Position numbers and translations under genes: made by a program
In this document: in pieces, positions 1 to 27,381 of the stretch
Layout of the letters: every line of letters starts with the position of its first letter
Position numbering within the stretch: position 1 is the first letter of the stretch
NCBI RefSeq assembly: GCF_000717645.1
Contig: NZ_JNZZ01000005.1
Location: 1 to 64,000, forward strand
Direction: 5' to 3'
DNA from: Streptomyces californicus
GTDB lineage: Bacteria; Actinomycetota; Actinomycetes; Streptomycetales; Streptomycetaceae
DNA length: 64,000 nt
Notes under the pieces: generated by a model
What the model was told of the DNA's origin: nothing
Databases searched by the model: none
What the model saw: the letters and a program-made list of their open reading frames with translations, nothing else

Positions 1-349
1 CCTCGTTGTCCGGAGGCAGCGCCTTCTCCGCGATGACGGCGCGCAGGACGTCGTCGTCGCCGAGTCCGGCGTGGTTGGCCCGGCCGTTCCCGACGAGGTA
101 GACCGTGCCGTCCTTGGCGATCACGCCGTGGCAGAGCGGACCGGGCAGGGCGGAGTGGCCGTTGTAGCAGAGCTCGACGGAGGACGAGGTGCCCGAGGTC
201 ACGGTGTGGTGGATCATCACCCCGTGCGTCGGACCCCACGGTCCCTTGTGATTGCGGTTGTTGGTGCGCCAGCTCCGATGCTCGACGACGTGGAGTCCTT
301 CGTCGCGGAGGGCTTTGAGCAGCTTGTCGGCGGACAACGGCGTCGCCAT
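1..349 (-). CDS. N-acetylmuramoyl-L-alanine amidase-like protein (3' part cut by window edge)
   Basis: The first 116 residues are visible and the gene runs off the window at position 1. The ATG at 349 follows an AGGAG ribosome site with suitable spacing. The N-terminus reads MATPLSADKLLKALRDEG, then contains 'GVMIHHTVTSG' and 'LCHGVIAKDGTVYLVGNGRANHAG'-type spacing, with the HH and the NHAG that mark zinc-dependent Amidase_2/PGRP folds. Such enzymes cut the amide bond between N-acetylmuramic acid and the stem peptide of peptidoglycan. No signal peptide is seen, so it may be exported in another way or belong to a phage-like lysin class. It lies downstream of the type VII locus, and a cell-wall hydrolase there could help secretion or be independent of it. 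Its own promoter probably lies in the 462-bp upstream gap, which carries a LacI-type palindrome. Family confidence is good; biological role is open. Confidence 0.8.
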   Translation of the reverse strand, partial: MATPLSADKLLKALRDEGLHVVEHRSWRTNNRNHKGPWGPTHGVMIHHTVTSGTSSSVELCYNGHSALPGPLCHGVIAKDGTVYLVGNGRANHAGLGDDDVLRAVIAEKALPPDNE

Positions 350-471
350 CGCGGCGCTCCTTTCCCTGGTGGTGCGTCAGTTCACGCGGGTGCTGCGGCG
401 TGCGGGCGGCCGGGCCGGTGATGGGGCGGAGGCCCGGGAGCAGCGACCGCCGCGCCGGCCGCCGGTGCGGT

Positions 472-485
472 CGAGAGCGCTCTCG
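472..485. promoter_or_regulatory. LacI-family-type operator palindrome
   Basis: The sequence CGAGAGCGCTCTCG is a perfect 14-bp palindrome with a central CG. LacI/GalR-family operators in Streptomyces (for example the CebR site TGGGAGCGCTCCCA) share the GAGCGCTC core. It sits 123 bp upstream of the amidase start, a plausible place for control of that gene. No LacI-type regulator is encoded in the window, so regulation is an inference. Confidence 0.45.
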
Positions 486-603
486 GTCGGGGATGCCGCC
501 ACCGGCCCTCCTGATCGTTTTGCCCGCTTCCACGCCCTGCCGAACGTCCCGCCGGGCGGAAGGTTTCGCCTTTCCCGAACTCGCGGCCGGGTATGCCCGA
601 ACT

Positions 604-637
604 CCTGCCCGAGGCAGGGGTGTCGCGCAGACGCGAC
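604..637 (-). terminator. Pair of hairpins, possible factor-independent terminator
   Basis: Two stem-loops lie side by side: CCTGCC/GGCAGG (604-618, loop CGA) and GTCGCG/CGCGAC (622-637, loop CAGA). They lie about 175 bp downstream of the 583-aa membrane protein stop. There is no U-run, which is common for Streptomyces terminators, so the call is weak. Confidence 0.3.
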
Positions 638-811
638 GTTCCCGGCCAGGGCGTCCGGGCGGTGCCGTGCCGCCGCACCTCGCGCTCCCCGCGCGCCCCC
701 TCCTCACCTCCGTGCACGCCCCGCACGCGCGTCCGTACGCGCCTCGGCCTCGCACACCGCCCGGAGCGGGACGGGTGCGGGGCCGAGGGGAGGCGGAGCC
801 GGCAGGAGTGC

Positions 812-2563
812 TCAGCCGGTGCAGGTCGCCTTGATCGCCGAGATCGCGTGGTGCTCGTAGTGGCTGTCCTGCCCGCGGTCGTGGATGCGGACGGAGAGCT
901 TCTTGGCGTCGACGGGGAACGTGCCCGGCACGTTGTACCACGTGCCCCGACGGCTCTGCTGGTTGACGGAGAAGGAGCCCACCAGGTTGTTCGAACGCGG
1001 CAGGAACCGGTCGTACACCGTGTAGTGGCTCGGGTTGCCGCCGACCCGCACGATGTCCGAACTGCCCGGCACATGGACGGAGATGCTGCACTTCCGGGCG
1101 GAGTCGGGCAGGTCGAACAGCCAGGTCGCCGAGCCGCCCGAGTCCTTGGAGGAGCTGCCGGACATCGGCATGGAGAGGTACTTGCCCGCGCAGCCGTAGC
1201 CGCCGAAGCCGCCGCTGTGGGTGGCCCAGCCCTCCTTGCCGTCGTTGTAGTACCCGTCCCGCTGGAAGCGCTGGGTGGGGCACTCGGGGCCGGACACCCC
1301 GCTGTACACGACGGCGGGCGCCGACTTGGGCTGCGTCGTGGGCTGCGACTGGGGCGCGGTGTCCGTCGCGGGGGCCTTGGCGGAGCCGCCCGAGCCCGAG
1401 GCCGCCGGAGCCTTCGAGCCGCTGCCGCTCTTCTCCGTCGAGCCGGACGTGCCCGTGGAACCCTTCGCCGCCTTCGCGTCCTTGGAGCCCTTGCCGTCCC
1501 CCTCGGCCTTCGTGCCGGGGGCCCCGTCGGCCCGGTGCGGACCGGCGCCCGTGTCCGTGCGGACGTGGTTGGCGGGGCCCTTGTCGCCCCGGACCGGGGG
1601 AGCCCCCTTCTCGGACGCGCCGGGAGCCCGTATGCCGTCGGGGCTCGCCGGGTCGGTGCCCGGTACGTACCCGCCCTCCTGGCCGTCCTGCTTCCACGCG
1701 GCCGCCGCAGCCGTGCGCGTGGGCTCGGCGTCGTCCTTCTGGGCGGCCGCCACCACGAACGGGGTCCCGAGCAGCAGCGCACCGGCGAAGGCGGCGGCGA
1801 CCACCATGGGACGCGACACCCGGCCGGGGCGCTCCGGCGCACCGCCCTCCGCCGCCGCCGCGCTGTCGGGCGGGCCGGCGGCCGCCGTGGCGGTGACGGC
1901 GGTGGCAGCGGGGACGGCGGCCGTGGCGGTGGCACCGGACGCGGCGGTCCCGGCGGCGGCAGCGGTACCGGCAGCGGTCGCGGCACCCGCCCCGGCTGCC
2001 TCGGCGGAGGACTCCCGGGAGGCCGGGCCGCCGGACGCGGTGTTCGCGACGGCGGGCTCGGTGGCCCCGTCGCCGGTCGCCTTGGGGCCTTCGGCCTGTG
2101 CGGCCGTGGGCGGCGCGGGAGACGCCGTACTCGCCGACGTCTCGGCCGTCTCCCCGGCGGCCACCGTCGCCGGGGCGGTCGTGGTCGTCGCCGCCACCGC
2201 GGTCGTGGTGGTCGTCTCCGCGGCCTCTTCCCGGGCGGTCGCCGCCTCCGCGCCCTCGGGCTCCTCCCCGGCCCCGGGCGGGGTCCGGCCGATGGAGACG
2301 CCGACCGCGTGCACGACCGCCGGAGGCTCGGCCTCCCGCTCCCCGGCCTCCTCCGGGCCGGACGCCGACGAGGTGGGGGTCCGCGTGCCGCCCTCGTCAC
2401 CACCGTCGACCGCGGTGTCGCCGCCCTCCGTCACCGTGCGCGCCGACGGCGCGCCGATGCTGCCCGGGGCCGCGCCACCGGCACGGACCGGGGCGGCTCC
2501 GTCCGGGGCCGCTTCCCGGCCGTCGTCGGCCGCGTTCTCCTCGCTCGACCGCTCGTGCTTCAC
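812..2563 (-). CDS. Single-pass membrane protein with disordered N-terminus and extracellular beta-sandwich-like C-domain
   Basis: The 583-aa protein starts with GTG at 2563, preceded by GAAGG. Residues 1-245 are low-complexity, rich in Ala, Thr, Glu and Pro. One hydrophobic segment lies at about 252-274. A Gly/Ser/Lys-rich linker follows, then a compact domain at about 425-583. That domain has four Cys (ECPTQ, YGCAG, RKCS, ATCTG), enough for two disulfides, and a 'GTWYNVPGTF' strand pattern that resembles golvesin/Xly-type carbohydrate-binding C-domains. This suggests the acidic N-part is cytoplasmic and the C-domain binds cell-wall glycan outside. It lies 106 bp downstream of the giant T7SS-locus gene, on the same strand, so it may be co-transcribed or have its own promoter. 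I do not recognise an exact family; the carbohydrate-binding idea is inference. Confidence 0.8.
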   Translation of the reverse strand: MKHERSSEENAADDGREAAPDGAAPVRAGGAAPGSIGAPSARTVTEGGDTAVDGGDEGGTRTPTSSASGPEEAGEREAEPPAVVHAVGVSIGRTPPGAGEEPEGAEAATAREEAAETTTTTAVAATTTTAPATVAAGETAETSASTASPAPPTAAQAEGPKATGDGATEPAVANTASGGPASRESSAEAAGAGAATAAGTAAAAGTAASGATATAAVPAATAVTATAAAGPPDSAAAAEGGAPERPGRVSRPMVVAAAFAGALLLGTPFVVAAAQKDDAEPTRTAAAAAWKQDGQEGGYVPGTDPASPDGIRAPGASEKGAPPVRGDKGPANHVRTDTGAGPHRADGAPGTKAEGDGKGSKDAKAAKGSTGTSGSTEKSGSGSKAPAASGSGGSAKAPATDTAPQSQPTTQPKSAPAVVYSGVSGPECPTQRFQRDGYYNDGKEGWATHSGGFGGYGCAGKYLSMPMSGSSSKDSGGSATWLFDLPDSARKCSISVHVPGSSDIVRVGGNPSHYTVYDRFLPRSNNLVGSFSVNQQSRRGTWYNVPGTFPVDAKKLSVRIHDRGQDSHYEHHAISAIKATCTG

Positions 2564-2669
2564 AGGTCGCCCTTCTTTCCCGCCATCGGTTCTCCGACTC
2601 TCTCTGCGTTCTCTTCGATCACGCCGGGGCAGGTCCGGTTCCCTTCCCCGCCCACAACGTGACGCGTGT

Positions 2670-22253
<19,584 letters not shown>

Positions 22254-22286
22254 GGTGTGGTGGAGTGCCTTCGGAGTACGGCCGGC

Positions 22287-22598
22287 TCAGCCGGCGGCGA
22301 GGTGGTTGGCGTCTTCTTCGGCGTCGTTCAGGATGGTCGAGGCCGTGTTGCCGTTGATGCCGACCATCTCCAGCAGCTCGGAGAGCCCTTCGAGGCCGTA
22401 CGTGAGCCCCTTGCCCGTCGAGTCGACGAACTTGTGGTACTCCTTCGCGTACACGTCGTCCCGCCCGCCGGCGGTCCGGTTCGCCACGTTGATCTTCTCG
22501 TTGAGCGTGCCCAGCTCGTTGACGATCCTGGAGATGTCGCCGAACTGCGTGAACCGGCGGGGGAGATCACCCGGAACGCTCAGGGTCCCGTCAGCCAT
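22287..22598 (-). CDS. 103-aa helical WXG100-like partner protein
   Basis: ATG at 22598 (MADGTLSVPG) overlaps the end of the YbaB-like gene by 8 bases and has AGGA upstream; an in-frame start further upstream would overlap more and was not chosen. The 103 residues are mostly helical, with 'ISRIVNELGTLNEKINVA' and 'YGLEGLSELLEMVGI' as two amphipathic helices around a short turn. There is no Trp at all, so no W-x-G turn. Length and placement immediately upstream of the giant gene fit a small T7SS partner or chaperone that pairs with the giant protein's N-terminal helices. That pairing is inference. Confidence 0.75.
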   Translation of the reverse strand: MADGTLSVPGDLPRRFTQFGDISRIVNELGTLNEKINVANRTAGGRDDVYAKEYHKFVDSTGKGLTYGLEGLSELLEMVGINGNTASTILNDAEEDANHLAAG

Positions 22599-23049
22599 AG
22601 AGGCCGTCCTCGTCGCCACGGTTCGCGGACGGCTTGCGGCTCTTGCCGAGCACCGTCTCGGTCAACCCCTCGGGCTGCATCGCCCGCAGGGGAGCCAGCA
22701 GGTCGTCCAGCTCGCCGCCGCCCCCGAAGAAGCCGTCGGCCAGCTCCTCCTGGGCGCCCATCAACGGCCGCACGGTGTTCGACACCTTGGAACTCACCTG
22801 TGCGCGCGCCGCGTTGACGGTGGTCTTCAGCACCTCCGCGAGCTGGGCGGCCGGCATCGCGCGGTAGCCCTCGGTGTGGAACTTGAACGAGACGACCTCA
22901 CCGTGGGCGTTGACCGACGCCGTCACCATCCGGTCCTTGGAGGTCGCCGACGCGGACGTCCTGGCCAGCTCCTCCTGGACCTCCTGGATCTTCCTCGTCT
23001 GCTCCGCGAGCTGGGCCATGGTCTCCGCGAGCTGCTCCTGGAACGACAT
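22591..23049 (-). CDS. YbaB/EbfC-family-like protein of the T7SS locus
   Basis: The 152-aa protein starts at ATG 23049 in a TGATG junction with the SseB-like gene, with AAGGAGG upstream. An N-terminal coiled coil ('FQEQLAETMAQLAEQTRKIQ') is followed by a small alpha/beta domain ('DRMVTASVNAHGEVVSFKFH') and a helix, the layout of YbaB/EbfC proteins. Classical members bind DNA and the nucleoid. In actinobacterial T7SS operons, YbaB-like proteins recur beside substrates, so here it may act as a chaperone or adaptor rather than a chromosome protein. The C-terminal 40 residues, ending in basic residues and Asp/Glu, are extra. Confidence 0.75.
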   Translation of the reverse strand: MSFQEQLAETMAQLAEQTRKIQEVQEELARTSASATSKDRMVTASVNAHGEVVSFKFHTEGYRAMPAAQLAEVLKTTVNAARAQVSSKVSNTVRPLMGAQEELADGFFGGGGELDDLLAPLRAMQPEGLTETVLGKSRKPSANRGDEDGLYG

Positions 23050-23792
23050 CAGTTCTGTTCCTCCTTCGCAACCGGCGACCCGGCGGCGGACGAAGCCGCC
23101 GACTCTCCGACCGCTTCCAGCACATCGACAGCCCGGGACAGGTCGTCCGCGGACAAGCGCAGGGCCACGGGGCCCGTCGGGTTGAGGTAGAGGTCCTGGC
23201 CCTCCGGTACGAGGGCGAACGCCTCGGCGAGGGGCAGCACCCGGTGGGCGAGGGCCCCCGCCCGCTTCAGATGCTCGGGCGAGGTGAACACCGGGACCAC
23301 CGCGTCCCCTTCGGGGGTGCAGGCGCTGACCGCACCGCCGTCCGGGGCGGTCAGCACCGCCAGTTCGGCAGCGACCGCCGCCAGGGCGACGTTCTCGACC
23401 GGGCCGTAGCCGGTCGCCGCGAGCTGCATGGCGGCGTCCACGTCGTCGGTCGGCTCGGGCCAGCCGAGCATGCCGGGCGACGGCCGGTAGTGCTCGTTGC
23501 GCTGCCACTCGACGATCTCGCCGTCGGCGTCGGAGCGCCACTGGCCGATCACCGCCCACAGCGGAGGCTCGCCCTCCCCGCGCCAGGCGGGGTCGACCGT
23601 CCCGAGCCAGTGCTCGGGTGCGGTCCGTGCCGCCGCGCGGATGTCGTCCGGCACCGGCGGCATGGCGGCGCCGGCCTCCCCGGCCCAGGCGCCCCCGCCC
23701 GAATCCGTACGCCCGCCCGCTTCCGTGTCCGTACCCACGACCGGGGCCACACCCACACCCGTGCCGTCGGTCGCGTTCCCCGTGGAGCTCAT
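23049..23792 (-). CDS. Type VII secretion system-associated protein (SseB-like domain)
   Basis: ATG 23792 (MSSTGNATDG) overlaps the upstream stop as ATGA, which fixes the start; longer in-frame versions run into the upstream gene. The 247-aa protein has a low-complexity first 50 residues, then 'IRAAARTAPEHWLGTVDPAW', 'PPLWAVIGQWRSDADGEIV', 'WQRNEHYRPSP' and a C-terminal half like the SseB N-terminal domain ('AVVPVFTSPEHLKRAG', 'LYLNPTGPVALRL'). Actinobacterial T7SS loci of the single-paralogue type carry such a protein. It has no signal peptide and is likely cytoplasmic, perhaps helping substrate recognition. Its exact role is unknown. Confidence 0.75.
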   Translation of the reverse strand: MSSTGNATDGTGVGVAPVVGTDTEAGGRTDSGGGAWAGEAGAAMPPVPDDIRAAARTAPEHWLGTVDPAWRGEGEPPLWAVIGQWRSDADGEIVEWQRNEHYRPSPGMLGWPEPTDDVDAAMQLAATGYGPVENVALAAVAAELAVLTAPDGGAVSACTPEGDAVVPVFTSPEHLKRAGALAHRVLPLAEAFALVPEGQDLYLNPTGPVALRLSADDLSRAVDVLEAVGESAASSAAGSPVAKEEQN

Positions 23793-26032
23793 CGTCCGAT
23801 CACACCCGTTCCGGCCTCGGGCTCGGTGCCCCACACCTCTTCGTCCTCCGACAGCCAGACGTTGCGCTGCCGGTCGTTGCCGCTGCCGCTCCCGCCGCCC
23901 GGAGCGCCGCCGCCCATCCCCATCGGAGGCATGAACGGCATCCCGCTGCCCGTGGCGCCCGGAGCCCCGGCCCGCCCGAGGACGTTGCCGGACTGGGTGA
24001 CCAGCCCGCCCTGCGTCGGGGCGGTGGGGGCCGCGGGCAGCCCCATGGCGAGGCGGGCGCGGTTGCTGAGCCCGGCGGCTCCGCCGATCGGCTCGCGCCC
24101 TCCGCCGCCGGGGCCCTCGAACGACTTCCGCAGCCCGTCGGTGAGGCCCTTCGAGCCGCCGAGGAGGTCGTTGGAGCCCCCCTTGGAGATGCCGAAGAGG
24201 TCTCCGCCCGCTGTGGAGGTACGCCGCTGGCTGTTGACCAGGTCGTCCACCGAGAACGGGTTGCGGGTCTTCAGGCTGCCGCTGCTCTGGGTGATCTGCT
24301 TGCCCTGCGGGTCGGTGATGGTCCCGTCCGGGTTGATGCGGGAGCCCGGCGGGACGGTGATCTTTCCGCCGTACGCGTTGGTCAGCGGTTTGCCGTCCGC
24401 GCCGATCAGATTCCCCTGGGCGTCCACCTTGACCCCCTTGGGGACGATGATGTTCCCGTTGAAATCGACGCGGAGGCCGCCCGTCAGCCCACCGGACGAA
24501 CCGTTCGGCGGCGTCGTCACCTTGGGGACGTTGCTCTTGGGCGGGACGATGCTGTTCCCGGGCCCGAGCGTGGAACCGGGCGGTACGACCAGGGGCTTGC
24601 CGTCCGGGCCGGTGACCGGCTTGCCCGAGGAGTCGGTGACGGCGCCCGTCTTGGGGTCGATCCGTGATCCGGCGGGCAGCGACAGGGGGTTGCCGGTCGT
24701 TCCGCCGCCGCCCCCGCTCGGCCCGGTGACCGGGTTCTGCTTGAGGAGGTCCTTGGTGTTCGGGAGGTTGGCGCCGGAGGGGAGGTTGGCGCCGAAGCTG
24801 CTGCCGCTCGGGCCGGTGACCGGGGGCGGGGTGTCCAGGTCGAGGTCCTCGTTGCCGCCCCCGCCGGCACCGCTGCCGCCACTGCCGCCGGCGCCGCCGC
24901 CGAACATCTCCTGGAACTTGTTGAGGATGTCGTTGGTGCCGCCCGTGCCGCCGTCGCCTCCGCCGCCCGGTCCCGCGGAGCCGTAGAACTCCTTCTGTTC
25001 ATCCGCCGTCAAGGAGATCGTGAACGTCTTGTTCACGATGGCGTTCGCCTTCAGGAAAGCCAGTGTCGCGGCATCGTACGCGCCCGCGAGAGCTGCCATC
25101 GTTCCCACGGACTTCGCGTCGAGCTCGGTCTCGACCTCGGTGATCCAGCTGGTCTTGGCCTTGGCCTCGATGTCGTCCCAGTTCGGCTTCTCCGACTGGT
25201 TGTGGAAATTCGACGGCGGCTTGAAGGTGTTCATGACGGCCAGGAACTGCGCGTACAGATGAGTGAACGCCATGGCCACGGAGCCCTGCTCGACCGCGGC
25301 CCCACCGGACATGGTTCCCACCGGCATCGTCTTGTCGAACCACGCGTCGGCGTTCTTCTGGAGCTGCGTGATGGTGTTCGACAACTGCGTGCTCGCCGCG
25401 GAGAGCCGCTTGTTCAGGATGCCGTCCGACAGGTAGAAGGAATACGTCTCCTGCAGGGAGCGCTTCACCGCCTGGAGCGTCGCCGCGAAGATCTCGGCGC
25501 TCTCTCCCTGCAGTTGGTCGTTCCCGCTTTCGACGGTTTCCGCCCAGGTGTTGAACTGATTCGCCCAGCCGTCGGTCCAGTCGTCCATATGGTTGAGGAC
25601 GGTGGCGGCCTTCTCCGACAGCAGCGGATTGGCGTCCTTGTTCTTCCCGGTCCGCACCGACGACAGAATGGGTGCCGTCGCTCCGGTGAACTCGGCGAGC
25701 GCACCGCTGTCGTTGCCGAATTCGCCCCAGTTGTAGCCGAACCCGAAGATCAGGGCATCGCCCCTCGCGTTGGAGTCACCGGGGTACCAGAACTCGAAGA
25801 ACGCGTCCAGGCCCCGATCCTCCGCGTAGTCGACCCCCTTCTCGTCGTGCCAGACTCCGTCGCACGTGCGGACGATCCACCGCTTGGAGCCCGGACCCGC
25901 CACCGCGTTCCGGTCGGGGAGTTTGGTGACCCCGTCGTGGAACATTCCGAGGATGTCCTCCCACGTGGACGGCATCCCGAACGGGACCGTGGTGGGCTCC
26001 TTGGGGGGCTCTTCGGGCGGCGTCTCCGACAC
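23789..26032 (-). CDS. Large helical plus Gly/Pro-rich T7SS-locus protein
   Basis: GTG at 26032 (VSETPPEEPP) is preceded by AAGGGA and lies 4 bp after the 125-aa gene; a longer open frame exists but covers that gene. The 747-aa protein has a structured first part of about 350 residues, largely helical, with 'DDWTDGWANQFNTWAETV' and 'NADAWFDKTMPVG', and a single Cys in 'IVRTCDGVW'. Residues from about 360 are Gly-rich, with recurring phrases such as 'GKPVTGPDGKPLVVPPGS' and 'VPPGSRINPDGT'. Such long helical-hairpin proteins with flexible tails resemble PPE/EspB-type T7SS substrates in layout only. Likely exported and possibly surface-associated; no family is recognised. Confidence 0.75.
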   Translation of the reverse strand: MSETPPEEPPKEPTTVPFGMPSTWEDILGMFHDGVTKLPDRNAVAGPGSKRWIVRTCDGVWHDEKGVDYAEDRGLDAFFEFWYPGDSNARGDALIFGFGYNWGEFGNDSGALAEFTGATAPILSSVRTGKNKDANPLLSEKAATVLNHMDDWTDGWANQFNTWAETVESGNDQLQGESAEIFAATLQAVKRSLQETYSFYLSDGILNKRLSAASTQLSNTITQLQKNADAWFDKTMPVGTMSGGAAVEQGSVAMAFTHLYAQFLAVMNTFKPPSNFHNQSEKPNWDDIEAKAKTSWITEVETELDAKSVGTMAALAGAYDAATLAFLKANAIVNKTFTISLTADEQKEFYGSAGPGGGGDGGTGGTNDILNKFQEMFGGGAGGSGGSGAGGGGNEDLDLDTPPPVTGPSGSSFGANLPSGANLPNTKDLLKQNPVTGPSGGGGGTTGNPLSLPAGSRIDPKTGAVTDSSGKPVTGPDGKPLVVPPGSTLGPGNSIVPPKSNVPKVTTPPNGSSGGLTGGLRVDFNGNIIVPKGVKVDAQGNLIGADGKPLTNAYGGKITVPPGSRINPDGTITDPQGKQITQSSGSLKTRNPFSVDDLVNSQRRTSTAGGDLFGISKGGSNDLLGGSKGLTDGLRKSFEGPGGGGREPIGGAAGLSNRARLAMGLPAAPTAPTQGGLVTQSGNVLGRAGAPGATGSGMPFMPPMGMGGGAPGGGSGSGNDRQRNVWLSEDEEVWGTEPEAGTGVIGR

Positions 26033-26036
26033 GGTG

Positions 26037-26414
26037 TCACTTTCCCTTCGGCGTGAGGATCTCGGAGAACTCGTCGATGAGCGCGCCGCCGATGCGGTCG
26101 GAGTCGTCCTCGGCCTCCCGGTGGATCTTCTCCACTTCACGGAGGCTGGCCGAGAAGCCGTTCAGGACCGTGACCGCGGTCTCGTAGCGGTTGTGCATGG
26201 CCGCGCGGAACGCTTCGACCTCCGTGTCGAGCGCTGTCGCCTGGGTGCTCTTGGCGAGGTGCCCGAGGCCGAGCGGCATCTTCGTTCCCATGGTCACGTA
26301 GTACGGGTTGAGCCTGAGATGGTCCCGAAAGGTGGGGATCTTCTCGTTCGCGTAGTCGAGATAGACGCCCTCGGTCGACTGGTAGATGTCCCCGGGGGTC
26401 TCGTCGGCGGGCAT
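26037..26414 (-). CDS. 125-aa helical T7SS-locus protein
   Basis: ATG 26414 (MPADETPGD) has GGAGG seven bases upstream; a GTG two codons earlier is too close to that site. The protein has a short N-terminal part with 'GVYLDYANEKIPTFRDHL', then two long helices ('VEAFRAAMHNRYETAVTVLN' and 'LREVEKIHREAEDDSDRI'), with no Cys and no Trp. It is 4 bp from the 747-aa gene, so the two are probably translationally coupled and may form a pair like PE/PPE. Not recognised as a named family. Confidence 0.7.
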   Translation of the reverse strand: MPADETPGDIYQSTEGVYLDYANEKIPTFRDHLRLNPYYVTMGTKMPLGLGHLAKSTQATALDTEVEAFRAAMHNRYETAVTVLNGFSASLREVEKIHREAEDDSDRIGGALIDEFSEILTPKGK

Positions 26415-26446
26415 GTTCACACCTCCGTGTCGGTTCGGCGGCCGGG

Positions 26447-26746
26447 TCAGCTGCCCTGGGCGTTCCGGACGACGCGGCTGCCGGAGGTGTCCCCTTCGCT
26501 CTGCCGGGCGTGCATCTTCTGGAGCGTCTGGGTAGCCGTCTCGTACTGGTTGTTGAGGTTGATCTTGAGCGTCTTCAGCTCGGCCTGGAACTCCTCCCAG
26601 GACACGCGGGTCTCACCGTTCAGGGTGTCGCGCAGTCGGACGAAGTTCTTCTCCATCCAGGTGAGACCCTCCACCATCTCCTTCTGCGCCATGTTCATCT
26701 TGTTGATGGCGGCCTGGAGAGCCGCGTGACTGATCTGGACGGACAT
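26447..26746 (-). CDS. WXG100-like small T7SS protein (99 aa)
   Basis: ATG 26746 (MSVQISHAAL) is preceded by GAGGAGTT. The 99-aa size and the two-helix pattern ('LQAAINKMNMAQKEMVEGL' then 'FQAELKTLKINLNNQYETAT') fit the WXG100 superfamily, whose members are exported as helical hairpin dimers by EccC-driven T7SS. The exact W-x-G turn is missing; Trp occurs in 'LTWMEKN' and 'VSWEEF'. It follows the 115-aa gene by 53 bp and both are probably exported together. Confidence 0.8.
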   Translation of the reverse strand: MSVQISHAALQAAINKMNMAQKEMVEGLTWMEKNFVRLRDTLNGETRVSWEEFQAELKTLKINLNNQYETATQTLQKMHARQSEGDTSGSRVVRNAQGS

Positions 26747-26799
26747 GAGGGAACTCCTCGGGAAGGGGGAGGGCGAGAGGGTGGAGGCCGCGGGGCGGG

Positions 26800-27147
26800 C
26801 TACTTGGGGTTGACCGTGTTGCTGATGTTGAGGGCGAGGGAGTTCGACTCGTCCTCGGCGTCCTTCAGGAGGTTCGTGGCCATCCTGGTGCCTTCCAGGA
26901 AGAACCGGGTGCGCTCGGTGACGCGGGCGTGGATCTTCTTCCACTCCTCGATGGCGTTCGCGTGGGTCTGCGAGGACCTGGCCTTGTATGCCTCCAGGAC
27001 CTCGTTGTTGATGGACCCGACCAGCTTGCCGGCCGCCTCCATGTCATCGAGGTGGCGGCCCATCTTCTGCAACGTGTCGAGCATCGCCGTCTCGTCGTTG
27101 GACAGGCCGTCCGACGAATTAATGTTGAAACCGGCAACATCGAACAT
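26800..27147 (-). CDS. WXG100-like small T7SS protein (115 aa), first gene of operon
   Basis: ATG 27147 (MFDVAGFNIN) follows AGGAGG with ideal spacing, which fixes the start. The 115 residues form two helices, 'NDETAMLDTLQKMGRHLDDM' and 'WKKIHARVTERTRFFLEGTR', typical in length for WXG100-type substrates, again without a strict W-x-G. It is the first gene after the candidate promoter at 27251-27281 and likely pairs with the 99-aa protein as an EsxA/EsxB-like heterodimer. Confidence 0.8.
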   Translation of the reverse strand: MFDVAGFNINSSDGLSNDETAMLDTLQKMGRHLDDMEAAGKLVGSINNEVLEAYKARSSQTHANAIEEWKKIHARVTERTRFFLEGTRMATNLLKDAEDESNSLALNISNTVNPK

Positions 27148-27250
27148 CGAGAGTCCTCCTGGACGCTGCGGGGGAGCACGGTGGCACCACGGGTGCACGG
27201 CAAGGCCGACCGCATCGGGAATACCCCCTCCCGGGGTCGGCGATCATCAG

Positions 27251-27281
27251 ATTAATACGGGGTGGGGTGCGGGGGAACCAA
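27251..27281 (-). promoter_or_regulatory. Candidate housekeeping-sigma promoter of the T7SS substrate operon
   Basis: On the minus strand, TTGGTT (27276-27281) and TATTAAT (27251-27257) are separated by 18 bp, matching -35/-10 boxes, in a locally AT-rich stretch about 100 bp upstream of the 115-aa gene. It would drive a roughly 24.5-kb transcript through the giant gene. Confidence 0.5.
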
Positions 27282-27381
27282 GGGGCTCCGGTTATCTGAG
27301 AGTTCACCTTCGCTGCCGCCGTGAGCTGCGGAAATGTAGCGATTAGTGAAGCCTCGCGGGCTCCCTTTGCTCAAATCCAGC

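Larger units (their letters stand above)
350..811. other. 462-bp intergenic gap
   Basis: No convincing gene is visible on either strand; long open frames here are high-GC shadows. The gap holds a perfect 14-bp palindrome at 472-485 (annotated separately) and two adjacent hairpins at 604-618 and 622-637. It separates the end of the membrane protein gene from the start of the amidase, so it must contain the amidase promoter and possibly a terminator. Confidence 0.6.

Noticed and set aside
382..2662. Several long open frames on both strands over the membrane protein gene
   Set aside because: Pro/Arg- or Gly/Arg-rich shadow translations; only the 812-2563 minus frame has a membrane helix, Cys pattern and ribosome site.
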